Below, piece by piece: positions 47,693-60,615 of a DNA stretch of 64,000 nt; within the stretch, counting starts at the first letter, position 1; each line of letters starts with the position of its first letter. The DNA comes from Dillenia suffruticosa (lineage: Eukaryota; Streptophyta; Magnoliopsida; Dilleniales; Dilleniaceae), in assembly GCA_033439265.1 (NCBI GenBank), contig JAVTVX010000013.1, forward strand, positions 8,086,501-8,150,500, given 5' to 3'. The translations under genes and the position numbers were made by a program. A model generated the notes under the pieces. That model saw nothing but the letters and a program-made list of their open reading frames with translations. It searched no databases and was not told the origin of the DNA.

Positions 47693-50182
47693 TGTCACGC
47701 CCCAAACCGGGATCGTGAACAGCTGCCCGTTGCCCCTGAATGCCGTCTGTATTTTTACAGAAAATTAGGCAAAACCTCCCCATAAATCGGAGGTTTCCCA
47801 GGTACAATTATACCTGTATAATCCAAATCATCCTGTACAATACACAAATGGCCATCCCGGCCTCTCCAAAATCAACAAACACCACAGCCAACATTCAGAA
47901 CAACACAAGGCTATAAACAAACCTAGCCACAGACCTCTACTGTCATGCCCAACTAGAGCATGAGCAGCCGCTATACCGAGCGGACCTAAGTTTATACAAT
48001 ATATATCACATTTCCCAAGTAACGTTCAAGTACGTACAATCGCCTCAATGCAAATGAAATATGAGAGTTAAACTATACAGTCATCCCAAAATAAGTACAT
48101 GGCCAACTACGGACCTCAATGTCAAGACCTCGTAGGGTCGAAACTAAATTAGAAGTAAATCTCACCGTCAGAACAACAAATCCGCACTAGAGCCTGTAAC
48201 GCCGCTCTATCACAATAAACCTGTTTGAGGAGAGAAAATAGAGGGGTGAGTATCATGGGAAGATACTCAGTGAGTGAGGGGGATAATATCCAGCATAAAT
48301 AGCATAGGTGAACAATTGGAGTGTCAAATAACATCATTTGAAACAAAAATGTACATTTCGCGACAAAACATGATATGTTTAACAATTTGAAATCATTTAA
48401 CCAATCACACGATAACAAGCATATATGCATCCATTTAAAATCAAGTAATGTCAGAGCGAGCAAAAAATAATCCCGGCAAAGGTCAACCGTGACCAAGGAC
48501 AGGCGCGTCGGGGGTTTTTATTATGCATAGACTTTAAAACGCTCTCTACCCCGACGTTGGCCATGAGCTTGCTGGGGCCAACACATCAACGTGTATAGGA
48601 CCCCGCCCGGTGCTAGACGGTGGCGTCACACACGTCCTCCCCCTACGTGGGTTCAACCGGCCGCGCCTATAGCCTTTAGAATAAATGACGTTTGCGGATA
48701 CCTCCTGCAGAAGCGTATCCGGGCAACCCGTGCCTCTACAAACGCCCTTCGTAGCTACGGAATCATCATAGTATCACAAGGGCACAACGTCCCATAGTAT
48801 CACAAGGGCACAACGTCCCAGGGCACAACGTCCCACAAGTAACATCACATCATCACATAACTAGTGGGTATCCAACCCACATAGTTCATCAAAACATTTC
48901 AAATCTACGTGCCAATACGTTTCATCGAATCATTTCAAACAGCATACCAATGCGACGGTAGAAAAGGAAATTTTAAAATTTCAAATAATGGCACAATTAT
49001 TGTTTCATTTCAAACCATGGATGCATAGTCATTGTAGATATAATTCAAGACACTCCAAAAATCACAAAACAGATTTCCAAATTTAATATCACACGTCAAC
49101 GAATGCATATCAAAGCATGTTTTATTGAAAACGCGACAGAAAATACGTTTTACTATTTTATGCAAGAGATTAGAGTCTCACTCACCTATCTAGGGAGGGT
49201 GGTCACTCCCTATTTTTTAACGACTCTCCAAAAGACAAACCTAATCAAATCGTCAAATTTATAGCGATTAAAACCCTAATAAGAGATTCTATCAATAAAA
49301 TTTATTCATCTCTCACCTAGGGTTCCTCGGGTTTCATACCTAGTTGTCGTTCGCCCGTCGGGTTAGTTTAAAACCTTTAATATTTCCCAAACTTCAGATG
49401 TATTAGAAACCACTAAATTTCTAACAGCAAACCATAGAACTTCAATCAATACAGTCGTTACCTGCAGTACAGAAGATGCAGGTGAGCTCTCAAAGGGGAA
49501 AGCCGGTTGCGGGCTCGCGGGCCGTCACGGGCTCACGGGCCAGTGGGTTGGCTGCTTAGCAGGCTTCGCGGGATGCAGTGGGCCGCGGCTGGACTGGGCC
49601 TTGGGCCGCTGGTGGCTGGCCCGCTCACAGGCTAGGGCTCACGCTCGCGAGCTAGAACGCGCGCTCGCGAGCTGAGGTGCGTGCTCACGATAGGATCGCG
49701 CGCTCGTGCAGGTGGGTCGCGTGCTCTGTGCACTGTGCTCACGCAGGGGTGCGCACGCTGGGTCGCGGGAGATCGCGTGCAGGCTGGGTCGGCTGGCTCG
49801 TGGGAGATCACGAGCTATGGCGCGCTGGGCTCGCGCGCTGGCTCGCGGGAGATCGCGAGCTGTGGCGCGCTAGGCTCGCGCGCTGGCTCGCGGGAGATCG
49901 CGAGCTGTGGCGCGCTGGGCTCGCGCGCGAGGAGGCAGCGCTCGCGTGGAGGAAGGAGCTGCTCGCGGGAGGGCGTTGCAGCAGTGGGCGGCGTGCGGTG
50001 GTGGGAGGAAGGCGAGGCGGTGGGCGGCGGAGGAGGAGAGTAGCGGCCGCGGCGGAGAAGAGAAAGAGAGAAAGGGGGAAAGAGGGAGAGAGAGAGAGAC
50101 AGAGAGAAAATTAAAGAGAATTAGGGCTTTAAGCCCTAATTTTGACTTTTTTTTTTATTATTATTATTATTATGGTGTTACA
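47693..50182 (-). repeat. 3' LTR of El2
   Basis: Plus-strand TGTCACGCCCC to GGTGTTACA. The core palindrome CGTAGCTACG is at 48750-48759, with GGATAC/GTATCC next to it, a GAGTAT/ATACTC hairpin near 48255-48275 and AACCTCC/GGAGGTT at 47774-47800. GC-rich tandem 45-bp units lie at 49790-49923. GCACAACGTCCC words repeat at 48782-48836. Frames across the GC-rich part are not genes. Confidence 0.94.
49790..49923. repeat. 45-bp tandem repeat in the El2 3' LTR
   Basis: Three units (the first slightly short) on the pattern GGCTCGCGGGAGATCGCGAG plus CTGTGGCGCGCTGGGCTCG. Each contains the inverted repeat CTCGCG/CGCGAG. The other LTR has a rearranged version at 57593-57750. Confidence 0.85.
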
Positions 50183-50231
50183 TTTTCTAACCCTCTAAAA
50201 TCAAGTTTCGTCCTCGAAACTAAAAGAGAAT

Positions 50232-53200
50232 TTACACTGTAAATAAATGGGGGTATTGACTCCTCATAGCTTTCTCTTGCTCCCAGGTCTCCTCGTTGAC
50301 CTGATCACTTCTCCATAAAACTTTGACTAATGAAATTTCCTTACTCCGTAGCTTCCTGACTTGTCGATCTAGAGTAGCTACGGGCTGAACTGGAAAACTA
50401 AGATCCTCTCGCAACTCAAGAGGTGGAGGCTCAAGTACATGAGAAGGATCGGTCAGGTATTTCCTGAGTACTGAGACATGGAATACGTCGTGAATACGGG
50501 ATAGTTCATCTGGCAGCTCCAATCTATATGCCACACTCCCGACCCTCTCAAGGATACGGAAGGGCCCAATATATCGGGGGCTCAACTTGCCCCGCTGCCT
50601 GAACCGTATAACTCCCTTCCAGGGAGATATCCTCAAGAAAACCATATCTCCTGTAGCAAACTCAAGAGGTCGCCGCCTACGATCAGCCTACGTCTTCTGT
50701 CTGTCCTGGGTGGCTTTCATCCGCTCACGGATAACCTTAACTTTATCCTTCGTTTGTTCAATCAACTCGACACTGCTGAGACGTCACTCTCCGACCTCAT
50801 CCCAGCATATCGGGGTGCGGCACTTCCTACCATATAGTGCCTCATACGGGGGCATTCTTATACTGGCTTGATAACTGTTATTATATGCGAACTCGACTAG
50901 TGGAAGGTGCCGATCCCAACTACCCCGGAAATCCATCACACATGCTCTCAGCATGTCCTCAAGGGTCTGAATGGTCCTCTCAGACTGGCCGTCCGTCTGA
51001 GGGTGATATGCCGTACTGAAATTCAATCTAGTACCCAATGCCTCCTGCAATTTGGGCGAAAACCTAGATGTGAACCTGGGGTCCCTATCTGAGACAATCG
51101 ACACAGGCACCCCGTGAAGCCGAACTATGGTATCAATGTAGAGGCGTGACAACGCCTCTAAGGAATAGTCACTGCGAATAGGGATAAAATGTGCAGATTT
51201 GGTGAGTCGATCAACAATCACCCAAATCGCATCATGCCTTGTAGAAGTTCGCGGTAACCCCATCACGAAATCCATAGTAATATGCTCCCATTTCCACTCA
51301 GGAATAGGAAGAGGCTGTAGTGTGTCCGCTGGACGCTGATGTTCGGCCTTCACCTGTTGGCACACCAAGCATCGTGCCACAAACTCTACTATATCCCTCT
51401 TCATGCCTGACCACCAATAGCTACCTCTGATGGTCCGATACATCTTCGTACCTCCGGGATGCATAGCATATGCAGAAGAATGTGCTTCCTCAAGAATAGC
51501 ACGCCGAAGATCACTATCGGTCGGAATACACACTCTGTCTCTGAATACCATGAGTCTATCATCACGGACTCTGAAGTCTCCGCCCTCAGCTCTGCGGACT
51601 CTATCTGTAATACCCTGGATCTCCACATCCGTACTCTGGAGCTCCCTGATACGGTCGAACAAAGTCTGCCTGACCTCAAATCTGGCTAATAAGCCTCCCT
51701 GATCATCGTTAGTCAAACTGACTCCTAAGGCTCGGAGTCCCACTAAACAAGAAAGGTAGGCTTTCTCTGTCGACTGTGAGGATGATGCTGACTTCCGACT
51801 CAAGGCATCTGCTACAACGTTTGCCTTGCCCGGATGATAGTCAATAATGAGATCATAGTCTTTTAATAACTCCAACCATCTCCTCTGTCTCAAATTCAGC
51901 TCTTTTTGGGTAAACAGATGTTTCAAACTCCTGTGGTCGGTAAATACCATGCAGGTTACCCCATAAAGATAATGCCGTCATATCTTCAACGCGAAGACTA
52001 TGGCTGCCAACTCTAAATCATGTGTCGGGTAGTTAACCTCGTGTTTCTTCAGCTGTCGCGAGGCATACGCAATAACCCGACCATCCTGCATCAGAACACA
52101 ACCCAATCCCTGTCGGCTAGCATCACTGTACACTGTATACTCCCGACTACTAGTGGGAAGGGCTAAAATAGGAGCGGATGTTAACCGTTGTTTGAGCTCC
52201 TGAAAGCTTGCCTCACAACGGTCATCCCAAACAAACTTGACCCCCTTTTGAGTCAATCTCGACAACGGAGCAACTATCCGGGAGAATCTTTCTACAAATC
52301 TGCGGTAATACCTGGCCAAACCGAGAAAACTACGAATCTCGGTAACTGTTTGTGGCTGCTCCCACTTCACTATAGCCTCAACCTTCCGCGGATCAACATA
52401 AATACCTTCCGCGGAGACTATGTGCCCCAAGAATCCAATTTGTCTTAGCCAAAACTCACATTTTGAGAATTTGGCATATAGCTGCTTCTCACGGAGTATC
52501 TGTAATACCACCCGAAGGTGCTGAACATGATCTTCATCGCTCCGTGAATATATCAAGATGTCATCGATGAATACGATGACGAACCGATCCAAATAGTCGT
52601 GAAAAACTCGGTTCATCAGATCCATAAAAGTAGCTGGGGCATTAGTCAGCCCAAACGGCATGACTAGAAATTCGTAATGGCCGTATCGGGTGCGAAAAGC
52701 TGTCTTGGACACATCTTCGGCCTGAATCCTCAACTGATGATAACCCGAACGGAGATCAATCTTAGAGAAAACCTTAGCTCCCTGCAGCTGATCAAACAAG
52801 TCATCGATACGAGGCAGGGGATATCGGTTATTGATGGTGGCTTTGTTCAATTGCCTGTAATCCACACAAAGCCGAAATGTACCATCCTTCTTCTTTACAA
52901 ACAGTACCAGAGCGCCCCAAGGTGAGGTGCTCGGACGAATAAACCCCTTGTCCAGAAGTTCCTGTAATTGAGTTTTAAGCTCTCTCAGTTCAGCAGGCGC
53001 CATTCTGTATGGCGGAATAGAAATAGGATTGGTCCCCGGTACTAAATCAATCTCGAAATTGAACTCCCGAACTGGTGGTAATCCAGGAAGCTCCTCGGGG
53101 AACACATCTAAAAATTCTTGCACCACAGGGACATCTTCAAGCCTCGGTCCCTCAACGGTGGTGTCGACAACATAAGCCAGATAAGCCGCACAACCATGGC

Positions 53201-53614
53201 GTACCAAACGTCTGGCCTTCATAACAGAGATCATACTGCGGGGCAACACTCGTCTCTCGCCCCGGAATACTAACGGTGGCTGCTCGGACCTCCTAAACTC
53301 AACCTCCTTCGTGAAACAATCCACGGAAGCCCGGTGTATACTCAGCCAATCCATCCCTAGCATGGCATTGAAATCCGTGATAGGGAGCGGAATCAAATCT
53401 GCCTCTAATACTGTCTCCCCAATTCCGACCTCACAGCCCCTATAGACTGTATCTCGAACGATATGCTTGCCAAGAGGAGTGACTACCAGAATCTCCGCAT
53501 CAAGTGGCAAGAGAGGTCTATCAGAATGACAAGCGAACGTATCGCTTACATAGGAAAAATTTGACCCAGTATCTATGAGAATACGGGCATCGATACCGAA
53601 TATTCGCATGGTAC
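50232..53614 (-). pseudogene. El2 pol: protease, RT, RNase H, integrase, chromodomain-like tail
   Basis: Exon 2 of gag-pol, one continuous frame. Protease (DTGSNFSY near 53573); RT (about 52450-53080) with [17 protein letters not shown], the catalytic FIDD at 52560-52571 and PFGLTNAP; RNase H (about 51780-52150, [11 protein letters not shown]); integrase with HHCC finger (about 51370-51500), [12 protein letters not shown] and [11 protein letters not shown] (D, D, E all present, 50940-51290); GPY-like segment; and a VLWRSDQVNEETWE end, as in chromodomain-tailed elements. Breaks are three codons only: TGA 51978-51980, TGA 50784-50786, TAG 50688-50690. Two would follow from one C-to-T change of CGA. 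A slightly older version would have been fully coding. Confidence 0.92.
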
Positions 53615-53805
53615 CTAAAAGTAAGAAAGAAGATCAACGGCATTTAAAATGCGAAGAAAAAGTCAACGAATATATATATATATCAAACTAGTTAAGCTTC
53701 TAAAGCTTTAACTAGTCAAAACTGTACATCGGCATCATGATATACAATAAGCTCATACAGAAAGTACACAAAAGTACGACACTGAGGGGTCTGCGGGAGG
53801 ATTAC
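53615..53805 (-). other. Intron between gag and protease of El2 (191 bp)
   Basis: Donor ATGG|GTAATC (53805) and acceptor CTTTTAG|GTACC (ending 53615), minus strand. Splicing joins IMG to [12 protein letters not shown] without a shift, exactly where El1 has its 243-bp intron. Internal sequence is T-rich and has stops in the gag frame (first at the end of CVLSV). Confidence 0.7.
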
Positions 53806-55218
53806 CCATAATAACATCAGGGTTTGCCTATGCGTCCTCCTGTGTCATCGCAAACACACGAGCCTGGGCCCTAGACTGCTGTCGCGACGATCCTGACACT
53901 GTATTACTCCCGGCTGCAGTCCGGGGAGCGGTAAAAGCTGAGTGCGCAGGTGCCCCCTGCTGGCCTGTGCCAGACGTACCAGTACGACTCTGTAAAGTCA
54001 ATCCTCCCCGACCTAAATCGGGACAGACACTCCTAACGTGCCCTTGCTTCCCACATTGGAAGCAAATAACTGGTGCTCTACATGCCCCAAAGGCATGGTG
54101 ACAGTTGCATCTACGGCAGAAGGGCGGTCTCTGTGTAGTAGACTGTGTAGAAACACTAGGGGCTGGTGCCCCAAAGCCCTGTGGTTGAGGTCCCTGTCCC
54201 GGTGCTGCTGGTCTATAGCTAAAAGAACCTCCAGGATATCCAGAACCTCTACCCCTCTTCGAAGACTGTCCACCCTGTGACCCAGTCTTCCTCTTCTGGT
54301 GACTCTCCCTCTGTCTAGTCTCCGCTCGGACGATCTCCTCCGCCCGATACGCTGAATCAATCACCTCCGATAGTGTAAAAGAGGGAGTCACCGTCATATA
54401 TTTCCTGATACTCAGTTGGAGGCCATCTTCAAACTTGAACCTCAACTGAGCTGGTGTAACCATGTCGGGGACAAAGGCCGCTAGTCGTCTAAGCTCAGCC
54501 TCGTACTCTGAAACTGACCTCGTCCTCTGACGTAAGTACAGGAACTCCGTCTTCATCCGGTCCTGCTGGAACGGGGTAAAGTACCTACGGTCGAACTCTC
54601 GTAAAAAGTCCTCCCACCGTAGGGTCTGTGTGGCACTGTCACGGATAGCCTCCCACCACGAGAGGGCATCTCCGTCGAGGAGTCTCTCAGCAACTCTCAA
54701 TCTGAGCTCCTCTGACAACCCCAAATCCGTAAGGATCCTACGAATCCTGTTGATCCAGTGTTTTGCCGCTACTGCATCACTGGATCCTGAAAAGTCTGTG
54801 CATCCGAGCTGTCGTGACTCTTTCACCAACTGAGTGAGCTCGTGGATGCGCCTCAAAGTAGCCGACGTCTCGTCGGTCGGAGTAGACACGGAAGGGCCGG
54901 CCACCGAAGGAAGAATCGGTGCCGAAAGAGCAGGTACAGCCGCAGGTGCGGTCGCTGGAGTCTGTAGTGAAGGTGGTGGCATTTGCGCCCCATATCTACT
55001 GCACCACTCCTGCCACTGTCTCAAGGCATCGAGTGGTGGTGGAAGAATCTCGACTGTAGCAGCCGGTGGAGGTGCTGGGGTGGCGCTGGTGAGCGTGCTC
55101 GAGTAGAGGAAGCAACCTCTGGTACTCGTGGCGCCTCAGGTGCCCTAGGTGTATCAGGCACTGTAAGATCCTCAAGTGAGGCGAATCTAGCACCTCTCCT
55201 ATCACGTCTAGGTGGCAT
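53806..55218 (-). pseudogene. El2 gag, exon 1 of gag-pol
   Basis: Starts MPPRRDRRGARFASLEDLTV at 55218. A one-base shift near 55105-55115 moves the frame; the main part then runs from before 55024. Capsid region with ALSWWEAI and W.DFLREFDRRYF (about 54560-54680); Ser/Gly/Gln-rich linker; paired zinc knuckles CRRCNCHHAFGAC and CFQCGKQGHVRSVC (about 54020-54125). A TAG at 53828-53830, where El1 has CAG, precedes the last seven codons before the intron donor. Forms the particle shell and binds RNA when intact. Confidence 0.9.
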
Positions 55219-55492
55219 AATTCTGCGAAAAAAATATATTGTCAACGATTAGAACTCAAGAATTAGGGTTAGTTGCTCCGTAACTAACCCCCTAAAAAGA
55301 AATGAACTATGATTTAAAACATTCGAATGCGAAATAATGAGTTAGATGCGTTATGTATCCAACTCCATAAAATAGATGAACTTATATGCCTATGGCCAAG
55401 TACGGGACTTTAAATGACTGTATGAAACTCTCTAATGCATTGAGAACTTTTCGTATACTTGGGAAGACTTTTATCTTTTCTCAAACCTAGAC

Positions 55493-55504
55493 GCTTTGAT
55501 ACCA
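55493..55504 (-). other. Primer-binding site of El2 (initiator tRNA-Met)
   Basis: Minus strand TGGTATCAAAGC, 7 bp after the 5' LTR end; one base differs from the TGGTATCAGAGC consensus. Confidence 0.85.
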
Positions 55505-55511
55505 ATATAAC

Positions 55512-57960
55512 TGTCACGCCCCAAACCGGGATCGTGAACAGCCGCCCGTTGCCCCTGAATGCCGGCTGTATTTTTACAGAAAATTAGGCAGAACCTCCCC
55601 ATAAATCGGAGGTTTCCCATGTACAATTATACCTGTATAATCCAAATCATCCTGTACAATACACAAATGGCCATCCCGGCCTCTCCAAAATCAACAAACA
55701 CCACAGCCAACATTCAGAACAACACAAGACTATAAACAAACCTAGCCACAGACCTCTACTGTCATGCCCAACTAGAGCATGAGCAGCCGCTATACCGAGC
55801 GGACCTAGGTTTATACAATATATATCACATTTCCCAAGTAATGTTCAAGTACGTACAATTGCCTCAATGCAAATGAAATATGAGAGTTAAACTATATAGT
55901 CATCCCAAAATAAGTACATGGCCAACTACGAACCTCAATGTCAAGACCTCGCAGGGTCGAAACTAAATTAGAAGTAAATCTCACCGTCAGAACAACAAAT
56001 CCACACTAGAGCCTGTAACGCCGCTCTATCACAATAAACCTGTCTGATGAGAGAAAATAGAGGGGTGAGTATCATGGGAAGATACTCAGTGAGTGGGGGG
56101 GATAATATCCAGCATAAATAGCATAGGTGAACAATTGGAGTGTCAAATAACATCATTTGAAACAAAAATGTACATTTCGCGACAAAACATGATATGTTTA
56201 AAAATTTGAAATCATTTAACCAATCACACGATAACAAGCATATATATGCATCCATTTAAAATCAAGTAATGTCAGAGCGAACCAAAAATAATCCCGGCAA
56301 AGGTCAACCGTGACCAAGGACAGGCGCGTCGGGGGTTTTTATTATGCATAGACTTTAAAACGCTCTCTACCCCGACGTTGACCATGAGCTCGCTGGGGCC
56401 AACTCATCAATGTGTATAGGACCCCGCCCGGTGCTAGACGGTGGCGTTACACACGTCCTCCCCCTACGTGGGCTCAACCTGCCCCGCCTATAGCCTTTAG
56501 AATAAATGACGTTTGCGGATACCTCCTACAGAAGCGTATCCGGGCAACCCGTGCCTCTACAAACGCCTTTCGTAGCTACGGAATCATCATAGTATCACAA
56601 GGGCACAACATCCCATAGTATCACAAGGACACAACGTCCCAGGGCACAACGTCTCACAAGTAACATCACATCATCACATAACTAGTGGGTATCCAACCCA
56701 CATAGTTCATCAAAACATTTCAAATCTACGTGCCAATACGTTTCATCGAATCATTTCAAACAGCATACCAATGCGACGGTAGAAAATGAAATTTTAAAAT
56801 TTCAAGTAATGGCACAATTATTGTTTCATTTCAAACCATAGATGCATAGTCATTGTAGATATAATTCAAGACACTCCAAAAATCACAAAACAGATTTCCA
56901 AATTTAATATCACACGTCAACGAATGCATATCAAAGCATGTTTTATTGAAAACGCGACAGAGAATATGTTTTACTATTTTATGCAAGAGATTAGAGTTCT
57001 ACTCACCTATCTAGGGAGGGTGGTCACTCCCTATTTTTCAACGACTCTTCAAAAGACAAATCTAATCAAATCGTCAAATTTATAGCGATTAAAACCCTAA
57101 TAAGAGATTCTATCAATAAAATTTATTCATCTCTCACCTAGGGTTCCTCGGGTTTCATACCTAGTTGTCGTTCGCCCGTCGGGTTAGTTTAAAACCTGTA
57201 ATATTTCCCAAACTTCAGATGTATTAGAAACCACTAAATTTCTAATAGCAAACCATAGAACTTCAATCAATACAGTCGTTACCTGCAATACAGAAGATGC
57301 AGGTGAGCTCTCAAAGGGGAAAGCCGGTCGCGGGCTCGCGGGCCGGTGGGCTGGTTGCTAGCGGGCTTCGCGGGATGCAATGGGCCGCGGCTGGACTGGG
57401 CCTTGGGCCGCTGGTGGGCTGGCCCGCTCAAGGGCTAGGGCTCACGCTCGCGAGCTGGAACGCGCGCTCGCGAGCTGAGGCGTGCGCTCAGGATAGGATC
57501 GCGCGCTCGTGCAGGTGGGGCGCGTGCTCTGCGCACTGTGCTCACGCAGGGGTGCGCAGGCTGGGTCGCGGGAGATCGCGTGCAGGCTGGGTCGCGCTGG
57601 CTCGTGGGAGATCACGAGCTGTGGCGCGCTGGCTCGCGGGAGATCGCAAGCTGTGGCGCGCTGGGCTCGCGCGCTGGCTCGCGGGAGATCGCGAGCTGTG
57701 GCGTGCTGGGCTCGCTCGCTGGCTCGCGAGCTGTGGCGCTCTGGGCTCGCGCGCGAGGAGGCAGCGCTCGCGTGGAGGAAGGAGCTGCTCGCGGGAGGGC
57801 GTTGCAGCAGTGGGTGGCGTGCGGTGGCGGGAGGAAGGCGAGGCGGTGGGCGGCGGAGGAGGAGAGTAGCGGCCGCGGCGGAGAAGAGAAAGAGAGAAAG
57901 GGGGAGAGAGAGAGAGAGAGAAAATTAAAGAGAATTAGGGCTTTAAACCCTAATTTTGAC

Positions 57961-57992
<32 letters not shown>

Positions 57993-58001
57993 GGTGTTAC
58001 A
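55512..58001 (-). repeat. 5' LTR of El2
   Basis: Pairs with 47693-50182. Palindrome CGTAGCTACG at 56571-56580. Tandem 45-bp units at about 57593-57750 differ in number and order from the other LTR. Followed by the GAGAA duplication. Confidence 0.94.
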
Positions 58002-58044
58002 GAGAAGATTATGCGCGTTCCTCTATCAGTATGCGCGTTCAATT

Positions 58045-58196
58045 GCCTAAAAGATCACCTCTCTCTAAGATTAGAAATAAGAAATGCCTCACCATTTACA
58101 AGAGATAGACCATCGATTTTGCCTAAAAATCACCTCTCTCTAAGATTAGAAATAAGAAATGCCTCACCAATTACAAGAGAGAGACCCTCGATTGAG
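58045..58196. repeat. Two 76-bp direct tandem units
   Basis: Starts GCCTAAAAGATCACCTCTC and repeats at 58121 with few changes (both contain GATTAGAAATAAGAAATGCC). It lies over the end of the copia E integrase region. Confidence 0.85.
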
Positions 58197-58199
58197 TGA

Positions 58200-60522
58200 G
58201 ATTAGTGTAAGGTAAGAAATGCTCATCAAATATCATATGACAAGATATATACACTCTTTGTGTTGGAAGATGGAACCACCAATAACCTTTGTAGCAAAAT
58301 TGTAATCAATAAATACGGATGGTAATGAATGAAGTTGAAGCTTGTTGGAAATATAGTTTCTCAAGTAAGGGAAACATCCACAGCCAAAGATCTTAAAGAA
58401 AAAGTAGTCTGAACTTTTATCAAATAGTCGTTGAAATGGAGATTCCATATTAAGAACTACTATAGGTAACCCATTAGTCAAAAAGAAAGTAGTAGAGAAA
58501 CTTTCAACCCAAAACCTTAATGGCATGTTTGCATGAAAGAGTATTTTGAGGCAAGTTTCAACAATATGATGATAATTCTCTCTACAACACCATTCTGCTC
58601 TGGAGTGTACGAGGAAGATATTTGTACCGGATGCCACATTGACTTATGTGTTCTAAAAATTCAGTTTTGTGAAATTTTTCACCCCCATCACATTGGAACA
58701 CTATAATTTTCTGTTCAAGTTGATTTTCGATTTATCTTTGAAATATAATAAAGCAACCAAAGAAATTAGATTTCTTTTTAAGTGGATAAAATCATGTGAA
58801 TTTGCTAAAATCATCAACAAAAATTGCATAGTATTTGAAATGTTGAAAAGACTCAACCGGTGAGGGCCCCCATAAATCACAATGAATTGTTTGCAAAGGA
58901 AAATCGGATTTCTCATTATTCAAGGTGAAAGAAGCTTACAACTTTTTCCCATTTGACAAGTAATAATAATCTGTATGGTTTTATCCAAAAAGTAATTATG
59001 ATGACAATTTTTGAAACTAGATTTTCTAAAATACGAGAGTGGGGATATTCTAAATGTTGATGGTAGAGTGAATCTTTTGTCTTACCCATTTTTACCATCA
59101 CAAGAGTATGTTCAACAACATCATCCAAAGCATATAGCTTTCCCTTCTTGGTTCCTTTCGCTAGAATCCTTTGAGTTACTAGGTCCTTTATAAAAAATTC
59201 AGAGGGTGAAAACTCAAAAATACATGCATTATCTTTAATAAATTAGCTCACAGAAAGCAGGTTCTTCTTTAATTCTGGCACTACTAGCACATTATCCAGT
59301 TTAATATTTCTGACATTTGTAGACCCAACATGTGTAATAGGAAAAGCATTTTTATCACTAGTGTAAACTTACATATTACCAGAATATGGATAAACAGAAT
59401 GAAAAGTACCTGGATCAGATGTCATATGAGTAGTTGCTGTAGAGTTTGCACAGAAGTTTGGGTATCTATCATTAGCAAATGAAAAAGTTGCTAGGTCTTG
59501 GGATAGATCTTCACTCTGATAAGTATGATCAAATCTGTGCCAACATTTTAAAATAATATGCGTATATCTTCACTCTGATAGGCATGATCAAATCTGTACC
59601 AACATTTTAAAACAGTATGCCCATTAACACCACAAATCTAATAGGGAGTTTCACCTTTTGTAAATTGTGTAAGTTGTAGATTGTTCCTTTGTTGATTTTC
59701 TGGTTGTGGTTTTGGATTATTGTTGGGGATTAACATTCTATTATTTCCTCCACCATAGTAAAAATAAAATCCAACTGGAACAAAGCCTCTTCCTCTTGAA
59801 TTAAACCACGTCCTCTATTTCGTCTTCAATGGGCTCCCCTTCCTCTTTGGACAAAGAAGGCTTGAGCATAGTTTGGTGTACTTTTCTTCTTCTTTTTCTA
59901 AGGTTAGCTACTATTCAAAACCTTCTAGACTCAAAACATATTGACTGAAAGTAGGATATGGAACCTTTGATAATACTTCCAGATTATAGGGTTGGTAACA
60001 ATCCCCTACAACTCTGGATGGTTGGAAAACTTTGTTGTCTTGTAAAGACTATTGTATAGTAGCAAGGCTGTTGCATGTGTTTTTGAATTTTCTAATGAAT
60101 TCCTTCAGTGTCTGACTTCCTTTTCTAATAGTTAGCTGATTCTTTAACTGCATATCATTTTCTTTGGTAGAAGCAAGAAAATGCTTTTCAAAGTATTTCC
60201 AAATCTGTTGAGCATTATTACATCCCATAACTAGACAAAGAACCTTTTTGGACATGGTTCCCAATAGCCAACTTGTGAGTAAACCATTATTCTCGATCCA
60301 TATACCATATTCTAGATTTTCTTCTTGAATTCCTTCATTTTTCTAAATGAATTTGACTAGTGCATCTGCTTCAAGATGATGAAGGAGTTGTGGGCTACGA
60401 ATGAGAGGATATATTTGTGACTTCCAAAGTAAGAAATTTGAAAAAGACAATTTAATTAATATCAGGCTTGCCATCTGATGGAAGCTCTGAATTGTCATCA
60501 TGGTTTTGTTTTGTTTGGCCAT
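58200..60522 (-). pseudogene. Copia E gag, protease and integrase (broken)
   Basis: Gag begins MAKQNKTMMT at 60522 and has the UBN2-type part QIWKYFEKHFLAS and LTIRKGSQTLKEFIRKFK (60049-60264). A knuckle remnant, CGVNGHTVLKC, is near 59610-59640, inside a 59-bp tandem duplication (59507-59625). Protease region: ANSTATTHMTSD near 59420-59450, where the active Asp appears as Asn. Gag-pre-integrase LYHQHLEYPHSRILE near 59040. Integrase core: IHCDLWGPSP, FVDDFSKFT and QCDGGEKF (58640-58900), then FWVESFSTTFFL. Frames change several times and stops are common. Confidence 0.8.
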
Positions 60523-60603
60523 AGAGTATTTTTCTATTTTTAATCAAATACGAATAGGGAATGAGATTGGAATGGAATTAGTTCACACGCAAAGAGTAAA
60601 CAT

Positions 60604-60615
60604 GCTCTGATACTA
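60604..60615 (-). other. Primer-binding site of copia E
   Basis: Minus strand TAGTATCAGAGC, directly after the LTR; one base from the initiator tRNA-Met consensus TGGTATCAGAGC. Confidence 0.8.

Larger units (their letters stand above)
47693..58001 (-). mobile_element. Ty3/gypsy LTR retrotransposon El2 (10.3 kb, nearly intact)
   Basis: Flanked by GAGAA (47688-47692 and 58002-58006). Both LTRs are 2490 bp. In the first 230 bp compared by eye they differ at 5 positions, so insertion is recent relative to El1. On the minus strand: 5' LTR 55512-58001, primer site, gag, intron, pol, 3' LTR 47693-50182. Domain order and sequence match El1 (same chromovirus group). Its coding region has four internal stops and one small gag frameshift; all catalytic motifs I can see are present. 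Right flank is copia E, left flank is not, so it sits at or near one end of the copia E remnant. Confidence 0.95.

Noticed and set aside
49677..50242. Frames of 111-145 codons in the El2 LTR and similar ones at 57297-58050
   Set aside because: Arg/Gly/Ala-rich translations of the 45-bp GC repeat; inconsistent between the two LTRs.
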